From Fen-999 sp041480065 (GTDB lineage Bacteria; Pseudomonadota; Gammaproteobacteria; Burkholderiales; Rhodocyclaceae), in contig JBGOZF010000014.1 of assembly GCA_041480065.1 (NCBI GenBank), forward strand, positions 11,267 to 75,266: a stretch of 64,000 nucleotides of DNA, given 5' to 3'. This document shows, piece by piece, positions 34,043 to 43,960 of this stretch (the first letter of the stretch is position 1; each line of letters opens with the position of its first letter). The position numbers and the translations under genes were made by a program. Below the pieces are notes generated by a model. It was not told the DNA's origin and ran no database searches. It saw nothing but the letters and a program-made list of their open reading frames with translations.

Positions 34043-35337
34043 GCATTCGTCGCTTGTCGAGTCGCGATCCCGAATTCCTCTCCACGCTCGACGCACTGCT
34101 GCACTTCGACAACAGCACCGATGAGGCGATCGAGCGCACCGTCGCCGAAATCCTGGCCAACGTCCGTAACGTCGGTGATGCCGCCGTACTCGATTACACA
34201 AGGCGCTTCGACCGCCTCGACGTCGCTACGATGGCCCAACTGGAACTCGGCAAGGAACTGCTGAAGTCCGCTTTCGATGGCCTGCCGGCACCGCAGCGAC
34301 AAGCACTGGAAGCTGCCGCCGTGCGGATTCGCAGCTACCACGAGCGACAAAAGGCGGAGTCGTGGGAATACACCGAAGCCGACGGCACCCGCCTGGGCCA
34401 GAAGGTGACGGCCCTGGATCGTGTCGGGCTCTACGTGCCGGGCGGCAAGGCGGCTTACCCGAGTTCGGTGCTGATGAACGCCATCCCTGCCAAAGTGGCC
34501 GGGGTCAAGGAACTCATCATGGTGGTGCCGACTCCCGGGGGCCAGAAGAATGAGCTGGTGCTCGCCGCGGCGCATCTGGCGGGCGTCGACCGCGTGTTCA
34601 CCATCGGCGGCGCCCAGGCCGTCGGTGCCTTGGCCTACGGCACGCAGACGATTCCGCAGGTGGACAAGATCGTCGGCCCGGGTAACGCCTACGTTGCCAG
34701 CGCCAAGCGCCGCGTGTTCGGCACGGTCGGCATCGACATGGTCGCCGGTCCGTCGGAAGTGCTGATCATTTCCGATGGCTCGGGCGAGCCGGACTGGGTG
34801 GCAATCGATCTCTTCGCCCAGGCCGAGCACGACGAACTCGCGCAATCGATCCTGCTCTGTCCGGAAGCCGCGTTCCTCGATCGCGTGGCCGCCAGCATTG
34901 AAAAGCTCTTGCCGACCATGCCGCGCAAGGAAGTCATTGCCGCTTCGCTCAAGGGGCGCGGCGCGCTGATCCAGGTAACCGATCTTGATGAAGCTTGCGT
35001 CATCGCCAATCGCATCGCGCCCGAACACCTGGAACTGTCGGTCCGGGAGCCGCGTGTACTGGTCGACAAGATCCGCCACGCCGGCGCGATCTTCATGGGC
35101 CACTACACTTCGGAGTCGCTCGGCGACTACTGCGCCGGCCCCAACCACGTGCTGCCGACGTCACGCAGCGCCCGCTTTTCCAGCCCGCTGGGCGTCTATG
35201 ATTTCCAGAAGCGCACCAGCCTGATCGAGGTCTCTGCTGCCGGTGCGCAGACGCTCGGCCCCATCGCTTCGACCCTGGCGCATGGCGAAGGACTGACCGC
35301 CCACGCGCGCGCAGCCGAATTGCGGCTCAAGCCCTGA
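34039..35337 (+). CDS. hisD: Histidinol dehydrogenase HisD
   Basis: A 432-residue zinc enzyme for the last two oxidation steps of histidine synthesis. Seen are LDRVGLYVPGGKAAYPSSVL, AGPSEVLIISDGS, FAQAEHDELAQSILL (zinc/catalytic region) and ESLGDYCAGPNHVLPTSRSA. The ATG at 34039 overlaps hisG by 4 bp; a longer frame starting inside hisG is not real. The 3' end overlaps the convergent hisC by 11 bp. Confidence 0.96.
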   Translation: MSIRRLSSRDPEFLSTLDALLHFDNSTDEAIERTVAEILANVRNVGDAAVLDYTRRFDRLDVATMAQLELGKELLKSAFDGLPAPQRQALEAAAVRIRSYHERQKAESWEYTEADGTRLGQKVTALDRVGLYVPGGKAAYPSSVLMNAIPAKVAGVKELIMVVPTPGGQKNELVLAAAHLAGVDRVFTIGGAQAVGALAYGTQTIPQVDKIVGPGNAYVASAKRRVFGTVGIDMVAGPSEVLIISDGSGEPDWVAIDLFAQAEHDELAQSILLCPEAAFLDRVAASIEKLLPTMPRKEVIAASLKGRGALIQVTDLDEACVIANRIAPEHLELSVREPRVLVDKIRHAGAIFMGHYTSESLGDYCAGPNHVLPTSRSARFSSPLGVYDFQKRTSLIEVSAAGAQTLGPIASTLAHGEGLTAHARAAELRLKP

Positions 35338-36391
35338 GGATTTCTTCCAGCGCGGAAACCAGCGCCGCGCACTGCTCGTCGGTGCCGATGGTGATGCGCA
35401 GGTATTGATCGATGCGCGGCAGCTTGAAGTGGCGGACGATGATGCTGCGGCTTCGCAATTGCTGCGCCAACGCGCCGCCATCCCGTAGCGGGTGGCGGGC
35501 AAAGACAAAGTTGGCGGCGGAAGGCAGCACCTCGAACCCAAGCAGCGCCAGGTCCGCAGCGAGTTTCTGCCGGCTGCGCATCACCGCCTGCCGGGTCCGC
35601 TCGAACCATTCCCGATCTTCGATCGCGGCCGTCGCGCCGGCGATCGCAAGACGGTCGAGCGGGTAGGAGTTGAAGCTGTTCTTGACCCGGTTGAGTGCGT
35701 CGATCAAGTCGACCTGGCCGATGGCAAACCCCACGCGCAGGCCGGCCAATGAACGCGACTTGGATAGCGTCTGTACGACCAGCAGGTTCGGATACCGGTT
35801 GACCAGGGGTACGGCCGACTCGGCACCGAAATCGACGTAGGCCTCGTCCACGACGACGACCGAATCCGGGTTGCCGGCGACGATGTGCTCGATGTCGCCG
35901 GGCGCCAAGGCGCGGCCGGTGGGCGCATTGGGGTTGGCAAGAATGACCCCGCCATTCGGCTTCAGGTAATCCTCGGGCCTGATCTCCATTGTGTCGGTCA
36001 ACGGCACGGTTTCGCTGGCGACGCCGTAGAGCCGGCAGTAGACCGGGTAGAAGCTGTAGGTGATGTCCGGAAACAGTATCGGCAACTCGTGCTTGAGCAA
36101 TGCCATGAAGACATGGGCGAGCACTTCGTCGGAGCCGTTGCCGACGAACACCTGCTGCGCTTCGATCGTGCCGAAGGAGGCGGCCACGGCAGCCCTCAGG
36201 GCACTGCTCTCGGGGTCGGGATAGAGTCGCAGGCTATCGGCGGTCTGCGCGCGAATCGCGGCCAGCACCTTGGGCGACGGTCCGTAGGGATTCTCGTTGG
36301 TGTTCAGCTTGACCAGGTTGGCGAGCTTGGGCTGCTCGCCGGGCACGTAGGGGGTCAGCGATTTTGCGACGTCGCTCCAGTAGCGGCTCAT
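35327..36391 (-). CDS. hisC: Histidinol-phosphate aminotransferase HisC (inverted in the his run)
   Basis: A 354-residue PLP-dependent class I/II aminotransferase. Motifs are NLVKLNTNENPYGPSPKVL, VDEAYVDFG (PLP-binding Asp/Tyr) and QTLSKSRSLAGLRVGFAIG with the PLP-lysine in TLSKS. It converts imidazole acetol phosphate to histidinol phosphate. Unlike its neighbours it is on the minus strand, converging with hisD and diverging from hisB across 90 bp, so it needs its own promoter. The sequence is intact. Confidence 0.95.
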   Translation of the reverse strand: MSRYWSDVAKSLTPYVPGEQPKLANLVKLNTNENPYGPSPKVLAAIRAQTADSLRLYPDPESSALRAAVAASFGTIEAQQVFVGNGSDEVLAHVFMALLKHELPILFPDITYSFYPVYCRLYGVASETVPLTDTMEIRPEDYLKPNGGVILANPNAPTGRALAPGDIEHIVAGNPDSVVVVDEAYVDFGAESAVPLVNRYPNLLVVQTLSKSRSLAGLRVGFAIGQVDLIDALNRVKNSFNSYPLDRLAIAGATAAIEDREWFERTRQAVMRSRQKLAADLALLGFEVLPSAANFVFARHPLRDGGALAQQLRSRSIIVRHFKLPRIDQYLRITIGTDEQCAALVSALEEILRA

Positions 36392-36437
36392 GGGGGAAAG
36401 ACGGTAGCGCCTGACAGGGGTTGGAATCGGATTGAAA

Positions 36438-36446
36438 TGGTATCAT
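36438..36446 (+). promoter_or_regulatory. Possible extended -10 promoter for hisB
   Basis: TGG followed by TATCAT, in the 90-bp gap between divergent hisC and hisB, fits an extended -10 element. The expected start would be near 36453, 29 nt before the hisB ATG. A separate promoter is expected here because hisC breaks the operon. Confidence 0.45.
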
Positions 36447-36481
36447 GGCCCTCGTTTTCGTCTTCAGATGCGTGCCGAGCG

Positions 36482-37066
36482 ATGCGCAGTGCCGAAGTTC
36501 AACGCAATACCCTCGAAACCCGTGTGCGGGTGAAGCTCGCCGTCGACGGCAGCGGCAAGTCGGCGCTGTCCACCGGCGTCGGTTTCTTCGATCACATGCT
36601 CGATCAAATCGCCCGTCACGGCATGCTCGATCTCGAGATCTCCGCGTCCGGGGATCTGCACATCGACGCCCACCATACGGTTGAGGATGTCGGCATCACG
36701 TTCGGTCAGGCGCTTGCCGAGGCCATCGGTGACAAGAAAGGTGTGCGTCGCTATGGCCAGGCCTACGTGCCGCTCGATGAGGCGCTCTCCCGGGTCGTGG
36801 TGGATCTCTCCGGCCGCCCGGGCCTCGTCTTCGAGGTGCCGTTCGTGCGCGGCAGCGTGGGTGAATTCGACGTCGATCTCGTGCGCGAGTTCTTCCAGGG
36901 CTTCGTGAACCATGCCGGCATCACGCTGCACATAGACGCCTTGCGTGGCGACAATGCGCACCACCAGGCGGAAACGGTATTCAAGGCGTTCGGCCGTGCG
37001 CTGCGCATGGCGGTGGAAGTCGATCCGCGCGCCAGCGGTATTCCTTCGACCAAGGGAAGCCTCTGA
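36482..37066 (+). CDS. hisB: Imidazoleglycerol-phosphate dehydratase HisB
   Basis: A 194-residue monofunctional dehydratase (no histidinol-phosphatase domain). The two metal-binding repeats are visible: GFFDHMLDQIARHG with HIDAHHTVEDVGI, and NHAGITLHIDALRGDNAHHQ with its paired histidines. Start ATG 36482 (MRSAEVQRNTLETRV) fits family length. It is the first gene of the second his segment; hisH follows 7 bp later. Confidence 0.95.
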   Translation: MRSAEVQRNTLETRVRVKLAVDGSGKSALSTGVGFFDHMLDQIARHGMLDLEISASGDLHIDAHHTVEDVGITFGQALAEAIGDKKGVRRYGQAYVPLDEALSRVVVDLSGRPGLVFEVPFVRGSVGEFDVDLVREFFQGFVNHAGITLHIDALRGDNAHHQAETVFKAFGRALRMAVEVDPRASGIPSTKGSL

Positions 37067-37073
37067 TCCAACC

Positions 37074-37703
37074 ATGAGTGTCGTTGCGGTTGTCGATTAC
37101 GGCATGGGCAACCTGCGCTCCGTGTCCAAGGCCATCGAGCATGTGGCACGGGGCGAAGATGTCCTCGTTACCTCCGATCCGGCGGATGTCGCGCGCGCCG
37201 ATCGCGTCGTCGTGCCCGGCCAAGGCGCGATGCCGGACTGCATGCGCCAGCTCGCGGCTTGCGGCCTGCGCGAGGCAGTCATCCGGGCCGCAGCGGAGAA
37301 GCCATTCCTCGGCATCTGCATCGGCTTGCAGATGCTCTTCGATCACAGCGAGGAAGGTGACGTAGCAGGACTCGGCATCCTGGCCGGGCGCGTGCGCCGT
37401 TTCCCGGCGGATCTCACGGTGGCCAAGGGCCTCAAGGTGCCGCACATGGGCTGGAACGAGGTGACTCAGACCGAACCCCATCCGATCTGGCAGGGGATCG
37501 CCGACGGCGCCCGCTTCTATTTCGTGCACAGCTATTATGTCGAGCCCGCGGAGCCGTCCCTGATCGCCGGGTCGACTGTTTACGGCATACCCTTTACCAG
37601 TGCCGTGGCGCGCGCTAACATCTTTGCCGTCCAATTCCATCCGGAGAAAAGTGCCCAAGCGGGCCTGCAACTCCTCGGCAACTTCCTGCGCTGGCAGCCC
37701 TGA
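37074..37703 (+). CDS. hisH: Imidazole glycerol phosphate synthase glutaminase subunit HisH
   Basis: A 209-residue class I glutamine amidotransferase. The nucleophile Cys is in FLGICIGLQML, and the catalytic His-Glu pair in AVQFHPEKSAQ; GNLRSVSKAIE is the family N-terminal motif. It supplies ammonia to HisF. Start at 37074 follows hisB by 7 bp; the frame continues upstream only through hisB. hisA follows after 41 bp. Confidence 0.95.
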   Translation: MSVVAVVDYGMGNLRSVSKAIEHVARGEDVLVTSDPADVARADRVVVPGQGAMPDCMRQLAACGLREAVIRAAAEKPFLGICIGLQMLFDHSEEGDVAGLGILAGRVRRFPADLTVAKGLKVPHMGWNEVTQTEPHPIWQGIADGARFYFVHSYYVEPAEPSLIAGSTVYGIPFTSAVARANIFAVQFHPEKSAQAGLQLLGNFLRWQP

Positions 37704-37744
37704 ACCCAGCGTCAGTCCGCCACCCAACCCCTCCCAATCCCACT

Positions 37745-38488
37745 ATGCTGCTGATACCCGCGATCGACCTGAAAGACGGGCATTGCGTGCGCCTCAAGCA
37801 GGGCGCCATGGACGATGCCACGGTATTTTCCGAGCACCCTGCCGCCATGGCGCGCCACTGGATAGACCAGGGCGCGCGCCGGTTGCACCTGGTGGACCTC
37901 AACGGCGCCTTCGCCGGCAAGCCGAAGAACGAGGCGGCGATCAAGGCGATATTGAACGAAGTCGGCGACGAGATTCCCGTCCAGTTGGGCGGCGGCATTC
38001 GCGATCTCGATACCATCGAGCGCTGTCTCGATGATGGTGTGACGTACGTCATCATCGGCACTGCCGCAGTCAAGAACCCCGGTTTTCTCCACGATGCCTG
38101 CACGGCCTTTCCCGGCCACGTCATCGTCGGCCTCGACGCGAAGGACGGCAAGGTCGCCGTCGACGGCTGGTCGAAGATGACCGGCCACGACGTCATCGAC
38201 CTGGCGAAGAAGTTCGAGGACTATGGCGTCGAGGCCGTCGTGTATACCGACATCGGCCGCGACGGCATGATGTCGGGGGTCAATGTCGACGCGACGGTCA
38301 AGCTGGCGCAGGCCCTCCGCATTCCGGTCATCGCGTCCGGCGGCATTGCCAGCATCAAGGACGTCAAGGCGCTGTGCGAGGTCCAGGGCGAAGGCATCAT
38401 GGCGGCCATCACCGGCCGCGCCATCTACGAAGGCAAGCTGGACTTCAAGAAGGCCCAGGCGGAAGCCGACAAGCTTTCGGCCAACTGA
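37745..38488 (+). CDS. hisA: ProFAR isomerase HisA
   Basis: A 247-residue TIM-barrel isomerase. Catalytic Asp is in LLIPAIDLKDGHCVRLKQG and the second Asp in YTDIGRDGMMSG; phosphate loops are VQLGGGIRDLD and IASGGIASIKDVK. It catalyses the Amadori rearrangement of ProFAR in histidine synthesis. The gap to hisF is filled by a repeat element, unlike the tight junctions elsewhere in the operon. Confidence 0.96.
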   Translation: MLLIPAIDLKDGHCVRLKQGAMDDATVFSEHPAAMARHWIDQGARRLHLVDLNGAFAGKPKNEAAIKAILNEVGDEIPVQLGGGIRDLDTIERCLDDGVTYVIIGTAAVKNPGFLHDACTAFPGHVIVGLDAKDGKVAVDGWSKMTGHDVIDLAKKFEDYGVEAVVYTDIGRDGMMSGVNVDATVKLAQALRIPVIASGGIASIKDVKALCEVQGEGIMAAITGRAIYEGKLDFKKAQAEADKLSAN

Positions 38489-38491
38489 GCA

Positions 38492-38614
38492 AGTATGGCC
38501 CCTCACGCTCACCTCATTTGGCAATTCGGTTCGCTGCCCCCCACCGGGGGGCGCATGCCCTCTTGCCCCACCGGGATTCCCTCCGGTCAGGGCGGCCCGG
38601 CGAGGGCATAGTCG
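38492..38614 (+). repeat. GC-rich junction repeat, copy B (between hisA and hisF)
   Basis: Fills the gap from the hisA stop to the hisF start. It shares with copy A the blocks TTCGCTGCCCCCCACC, GGGGGGCGCATGCCCTCTTG, CCACCGGGATTCCCTCCGGT and CAGGGCGGCCC, GCGAGGGCAT, in the same order and in the direction of transcription. Stem-loops CCCCCC/GGGGGG and ACCGG/CCGGT are kept. Confidence 0.9.
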
Positions 38615-39369
<755 letters not shown>

Positions 39370-39373
<4 letters not shown>

Positions 39374-39756
39374 CTTGTAAATGGCTTAATGACATCAAGT
39401 GGGACGAGCAAGGCTTGGTGCCGGTGATCGCCCAGGATGCCGCGAGCGGCGACGTCCTCATGTTCGCCTGGATGAACCGCGAAGCCCTGGAAAAGACGGC
39501 GGCGATCGGCCAGGCCGTCTATTGGTCGCGCTCTCGGCGCAAGCTTTGGCACAAGGGCGAAGAATCCGGCCATTTCCAGAAGGTGATCGAGATTCGTACC
39601 GACTGCGACAACGACGTGGTGTTGCTCAAGATCGAGCAGGTCGGCGGCATCGCCTGCCACACCGGCCGCAAGAGCTGCTTCTTCCAGCGCCTGGAAGAAG
39701 GCTGCTGGATGCCAGTCGATCCGGTGCTGAAGGATCCCAAGGAGATTTACAAATGA
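39370..39756 (+). CDS. hisI: Phosphoribosyl-AMP cyclohydrolase HisI
   Basis: A 128-residue stand-alone cyclohydrolase (not fused with HisE). Motifs are WLNDIKWDEQGLVPVIAQD, WSRSRRKLWHKGEESG and the zinc-cysteine loop CHTGRKSCFF, with another metal residue in DCDNDVVLLK. It opens the purine ring of PR-AMP. Both ends overlap neighbours by 4 bp (ATGA), implying coupled translation with hisF and hisE. Confidence 0.96.
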
Positions 39757-40079
39757 TTGATCTCGAGGTCATCCACCGGGTTCAGGAAACGCTGATCGAG
39801 CGCAAGGGGGCGGCGCCTGAGTCATCTTACGTCGCAAGCCTCTACGCCAAGGGCACCGACGCCATCTGCAAGAAGGTGGCCGAGGAGGCCGCCGAAACCA
39901 TCATGGCCGCCAAGGATGGCGACCGCCTGCACCTGGTACGCGAGGTGTGCGACCTCTGGTTTCACAGCCTGGTATTGCTGACCCAGTTCGACGTCGGTGT
40001 CGACGACGTCATGGTCGAGTTTCGCCGCCGCGAAGGAATTTCCGGCATTGACGAGAAGAAATCGAGGAAACCGCAATGA
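39753..40079 (+). CDS. hisE: Phosphoribosyl-ATP pyrophosphatase HisE
   Basis: A 108-residue MazG-like pyrophosphatase. Residues KKVAEEAAETIMAAKDGD form the acidic metal-binding helix, and LVREVCDLWFHSLVLL the second helix. It converts PR-ATP to PR-AMP. Start at 39753 overlaps hisI by 4 bp; a longer frame upstream reads through hisI. It overlaps the HIT gene by 4 bp. Confidence 0.94.
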   Translation: MIDLEVIHRVQETLIERKGAAPESSYVASLYAKGTDAICKKVAEEAAETIMAAKDGDRLHLVREVCDLWFHSLVLLTQFDVGVDDVMVEFRRREGISGIDEKKSRKPQ

Positions 40080-40429
40080 GCGCCGACTGCATCTTCTGCA
40101 AGATCGCCCGCGGCGAGATCCCGTCCAAGAAGGTCTATGAGGACGAGGATATCTTCGCCTTCCACGACATCCAGCCGCAGGCGCCGGTGCATTTCATGAT
40201 CATCCCAAAGCAGCACATCGCATCGCTCGCCGAGGCCGACATGAGTCACCAGATGGTGCTTGGCAAAATGTTCGCCAAGATGGGCGAACTGGCGCGCGGT
40301 CTGGGCCTGACCGATGGCTTCCGCACCATCATCAACACCGGGCGTATCGGTCGGCAGGAGGTGTATCATCTGCATATACACGTACTTGGCGGCCCCGAGC
40401 CTTTCGGCCGGATGTTGCCGAAGCAATAG
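40076..40429 (+). CDS. HIT-family nucleoside phosphoramidase (HinT-like)
   Basis: A 117-residue histidine triad protein. CIFCKIARGEIPSKKVYED is the family N-terminus and the triad is HLHIHVLGG. HinT enzymes hydrolyse nucleoside phosphoramidates. The start overlaps hisE by 4 bp and tatA follows 9 bp later, the common betaproteobacterial hisE-hit-tatA order. Confidence 0.92.
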   Translation: MSADCIFCKIARGEIPSKKVYEDEDIFAFHDIQPQAPVHFMIIPKQHIASLAEADMSHQMVLGKMFAKMGELARGLGLTDGFRTIINTGRIGRQEVYHLHIHVLGGPEPFGRMLPKQ

Positions 40430-40438
40430 GAGACGGAA

Positions 40439-40657
40439 ATGGGCGGTTTGAGTATTTGGCACTGGCTGATCGTGCTGTTGATCGTGATGCTGGTGTTCGG
40501 CACCAAGAAGCTGCGCAACATCGGCCAGGATCTGGGCGGCGCGGTGAAGGGTTTCAAGGAGGGCATGAAAGAGAGCACCAGTGCCTCCGACAAGCCGGCC
40601 GAGCCGGACAAGGTCGGCCATACCATAGAGGGCGAGGCCAAGAAGGAAAAAGTCTGA
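40439..40657 (+). CDS. tatA: Sec-independent translocase subunit TatA
   Basis: A 72-residue protein: short periplasmic N-terminus MGGLSIWHW, one membrane helix (~7-21, LIVLLIVMLVFG), an FGTKKLRNIGQDLG hinge and amphipathic helix, then a charged tail. TatA oligomers form the pore for folded proteins. A strong AGGAGACGGAA site precedes the ATG. It is followed by an intrinsic terminator, so TatA may be made in excess over TatB/C. Confidence 0.93.
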   Translation: MGGLSIWHWLIVLLIVMLVFGTKKLRNIGQDLGGAVKGFKEGMKESTSASDKPAEPDKVGHTIEGEAKKEKV

Positions 40658-40684
40658 CGGCCGCCGTGCCGTTCGGGCGAAGCG

Positions 40685-40712
40685 CGAGCGGGTGATGCCC
40701 GCTCGTTTTTTT
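40685..40712 (+). terminator. Intrinsic terminator between tatA and tatB
   Basis: CGAGCGGG (40685-40692) pairs with CCCGCTCG (40698-40705) over a 5-base loop and is followed by seven T. It has the form of a strong rho-independent terminator, but tatB starts only 17 bp later on the same strand, so partial read-through or a tatB promoter is implied. Confidence 0.88.
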
Positions 40713-40728
40713 CAGGGTTCCCGATTAC

Positions 40729-41088
40729 ATGTTCGACGTTAGCCTCACTGAAATGCTGGTCATCGGCGTGGTAGCGCTGATCGTCATTGGCCCCGAACGA
40801 TTGCCGAAGGTGGCGCGCACCGCTGGTATTCTGCTGGGTCGCGTCCAGCGCTATGTGCGCGACGTCAAGTCCGACATCAGCCGCGAGATGCAACTCGAAG
40901 AGTTGAAGAAAATGCAGCAGCAGGTTGCCGACGAGGCGAAGAGCATGGAGACCTCGGTCAGTCAGCAGATGACATCGATCGAGACGTCGCTCAACGACTC
41001 CATCGCACAGGGCATCGAGGACAAGGCCGCCGCCAAGGTGCCCGATGCTGCGCCGACTGACGCAGCCGCCGAGAAGCCGAAGACCTGA
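40729..41088 (+). CDS. tatB: Sec-independent translocase subunit TatB
   Basis: A 119-residue protein with one N-terminal membrane helix in MFDVSLTEMLVIGVVALIVI, then the conserved GPERLPKVARTAG motif and a long amphipathic helix (~30-90). TatB binds twin-arginine signal peptides together with TatC. The end overlaps tatC by one base. Start is ATG 40729. Confidence 0.93.
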   Translation: MFDVSLTEMLVIGVVALIVIGPERLPKVARTAGILLGRVQRYVRDVKSDISREMQLEELKKMQQQVADEAKSMETSVSQQMTSIETSLNDSIAQGIEDKAAAKVPDAAPTDAAAEKPKT

Positions 41089-41879
41089 TGGCCGACAGCC
41101 AGGAAACCTTCATTTCCCATCTGATCGAGCTGCGCGACCGCTTGATGCGGGCGCTGGTCGCCGTGCTGCTGGTGTTTCTGTGCCTGACGCCGTGGACGGC
41201 CGATGTCTATGATTTCCTGGCGCAGCCGATGATGGCCAACCTGCCGGCGGGCACCAAGATGATCGCCACCGGCGTCGTCACGCCTTTCATGGTGCCCTTG
41301 AAGGTGACCCTGCTTGCGGCTTTCGTTCTTGCGCTGCCGGTCATTCTTTACCAGGCCTGGGCTTTCATCGCGCCCGGCCTGTATACGCACGAAAAACGAT
41401 TCGCGCTGCCGCTGGTGATCGGCAGTACGGGGCTGTTCGTGGCCGGCATGGCCTTCTGCTACTACTTCGTTTTCGGCACGGTGTTCAAGTTCATCGCGCG
41501 CTTTGCTCCGAGCAGCATCACGCCAGCGCCGGATATCGAGCAGTACCTGAACTTCGTGATGACCATGTTTCTCGCTTTCGGCGTGACTTTCGAGGTGCCG
41601 ATCGTCGTTGTGCTGCTCGTCAGGTTCAATATCGTCAGCATCGAGAAGCTAAGGGAAGCGCGGCCCTACGCGATCGTCGGCGCCTTCGTCATCGCAGCCG
41701 TGGTGACGCCGCCGGACGTGACTTCGCAACTGATGCTGGCCATCCCGATGACGCTGCTGTTCGAATTGGGCTTGCTGCTCGCCCGCTTCGTCGCCAAGCC
41801 GCAAGCGGCGGGCGAAGGCGACTACAAGCCTCTTTCGGACGCCGAGATGGAGCGCGAACTCGACAAGGCCGACAAGTAA
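41088..41879 (+). CDS. tatC: Sec-independent translocase subunit TatC
   Basis: A 263-residue polytopic protein with six membrane helices. Signatures FISHLIELRDRLMRALVA near the N-terminus and APDIEQYLNFVMTMFLAFGV, FGVTFEVPIVVVLLVRF are conserved family regions. TatC is the main signal-peptide receptor. The one-base overlap TGATG with tatB indicates coupling. An inverted repeat lies downstream. Confidence 0.95.
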   Translation: MADSQETFISHLIELRDRLMRALVAVLLVFLCLTPWTADVYDFLAQPMMANLPAGTKMIATGVVTPFMVPLKVTLLAAFVLALPVILYQAWAFIAPGLYTHEKRFALPLVIGSTGLFVAGMAFCYYFVFGTVFKFIARFAPSSITPAPDIEQYLNFVMTMFLAFGVTFEVPIVVVLLVRFNIVSIEKLREARPYAIVGAFVIAAVVTPPDVTSQLMLAIPMTLLFELGLLLARFVAKPQAAGEGDYKPLSDAEMERELDKADK

Positions 41880-41891
41880 ACAGAAGCTCAT

Positions 41892-42011
41892 TTACCGCAA
41901 AGGACGCAAAGGAAGGCCACGTCCAGGACATGCGGCCAGCACTCAAACGGCAAGGCTATCCTGCTATCCAGGTTGTTGTTTCCCTTTGCGTCCTCTGCGT
42001 CCTTTGCGGTG
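41892..42011. repeat. Large inverted repeat of GGACGC-type units (copy 3)
   Basis: Left arm 41892-41915 (TTACCGCAAAGGACGCAAAG then GAAG) is mirrored by right arm 41981-42011 (CCCTTTGCGTCCTCTGCGTC, then CTTTGCGG). It sits between the convergent tatC and protease genes and has nearly the same arms as copy 1 (16831-16957). It could fold into a long hairpin and act as a two-way terminator. Confidence 0.87.
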
Positions 42012-42029
42012 GAAGTACTTTTCCCGGCA

Positions 42030-43181
<1,152 letters not shown>

Positions 43182-43213
43182 AATGGAATGATCCTTCGAT
43201 GGGAGAAATGACG

Positions 43214-43960
43214 ATGCGGCGCGATGAACTTCGAAGCTATCTGGACAGGTTTCTGGAAGCCGAAAGCTATCGCGATTATTGCCCAAACGGCCTGCAAGTG
43301 GAAGGACGCCCCGAGATCCGGCGCGTCGTTTGCGGCGTCAGCGCCAGCCAGGCCTTGCTGGACGAGGCGGTGCGCCGGGAGGCCGATGCGATCGTGGTTC
43401 ATCACGGCTGGTTCTGGCGCGGCGAGGACGGCCGCATCACCGGCGTGCGCAAGTCGCGCCTGGCGACGCTGCTCGGCCACGACATCAGCCTGTTTGCCTA
43501 CCATCTGCCGCTCGATGCCCATCCGGAAGTCGGCAACAACGCACAGCTCGCGCGACATATGGACTGGCATGTCGAAGGCCGCTTCGGCGAGCAGGACATC
43601 GGCTTCCTTGGCAGCCCGGCGCAGCCGGCGACGGCGGCGGAGATTGCCACCCGCCTGGAACGGGAACTCGGCCGCGCGGTGCTGCTGGTCGGTGCCGCCG
43701 ATCGGCCGGTGACCCGGCTGGCCTGGTGTTCGGGTTCCGCGCAGGGGTGGTTCGAGCAGGCGATTGCTGCCGGTGCCGACTGCTACATCAGCGGCGAAAT
43801 CGCCGAACAGACGGTGCACCTGGCGCGCGAATCGGGCGTGCCTTTCATCGCGGCCGGCCACCATGCCACCGAGCGCTATGGGGTCATGGCAATTGGCGAC
43901 CATTTGCGCGAACAATTCGGCCTCGATTGCCAGTTCGTCGACATCGACAATCCGGTGTGA
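43214..43960 (+). CDS. NIF3-like dinuclear metal-centre protein
   Basis: A 248-residue NIF3/YbgI-family protein. Metal-binding histidines appear in ADAIVVHHGWFW, FAYHLPLDAHPEVGNN and FIAAGHHATERYG. Start ATG 43214 (MRRDELRSYLDRFLEAE) has GGGAGAAATGACG upstream and matches homologues; an ATG five codons earlier (43199) is also in frame. Family role is uncertain, proposed GTP cyclohydrolase-like or metal-related. Its stop abuts the end of the convergent FimV-like gene. Confidence 0.9.
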   Translation: MRRDELRSYLDRFLEAESYRDYCPNGLQVEGRPEIRRVVCGVSASQALLDEAVRREADAIVVHHGWFWRGEDGRITGVRKSRLATLLGHDISLFAYHLPLDAHPEVGNNAQLARHMDWHVEGRFGEQDIGFLGSPAQPATAAEIATRLERELGRAVLLVGAADRPVTRLAWCSGSAQGWFEQAIAAGADCYISGEIAEQTVHLARESGVPFIAAGHHATERYGVMAIGDHLREQFGLDCQFVDIDNPV

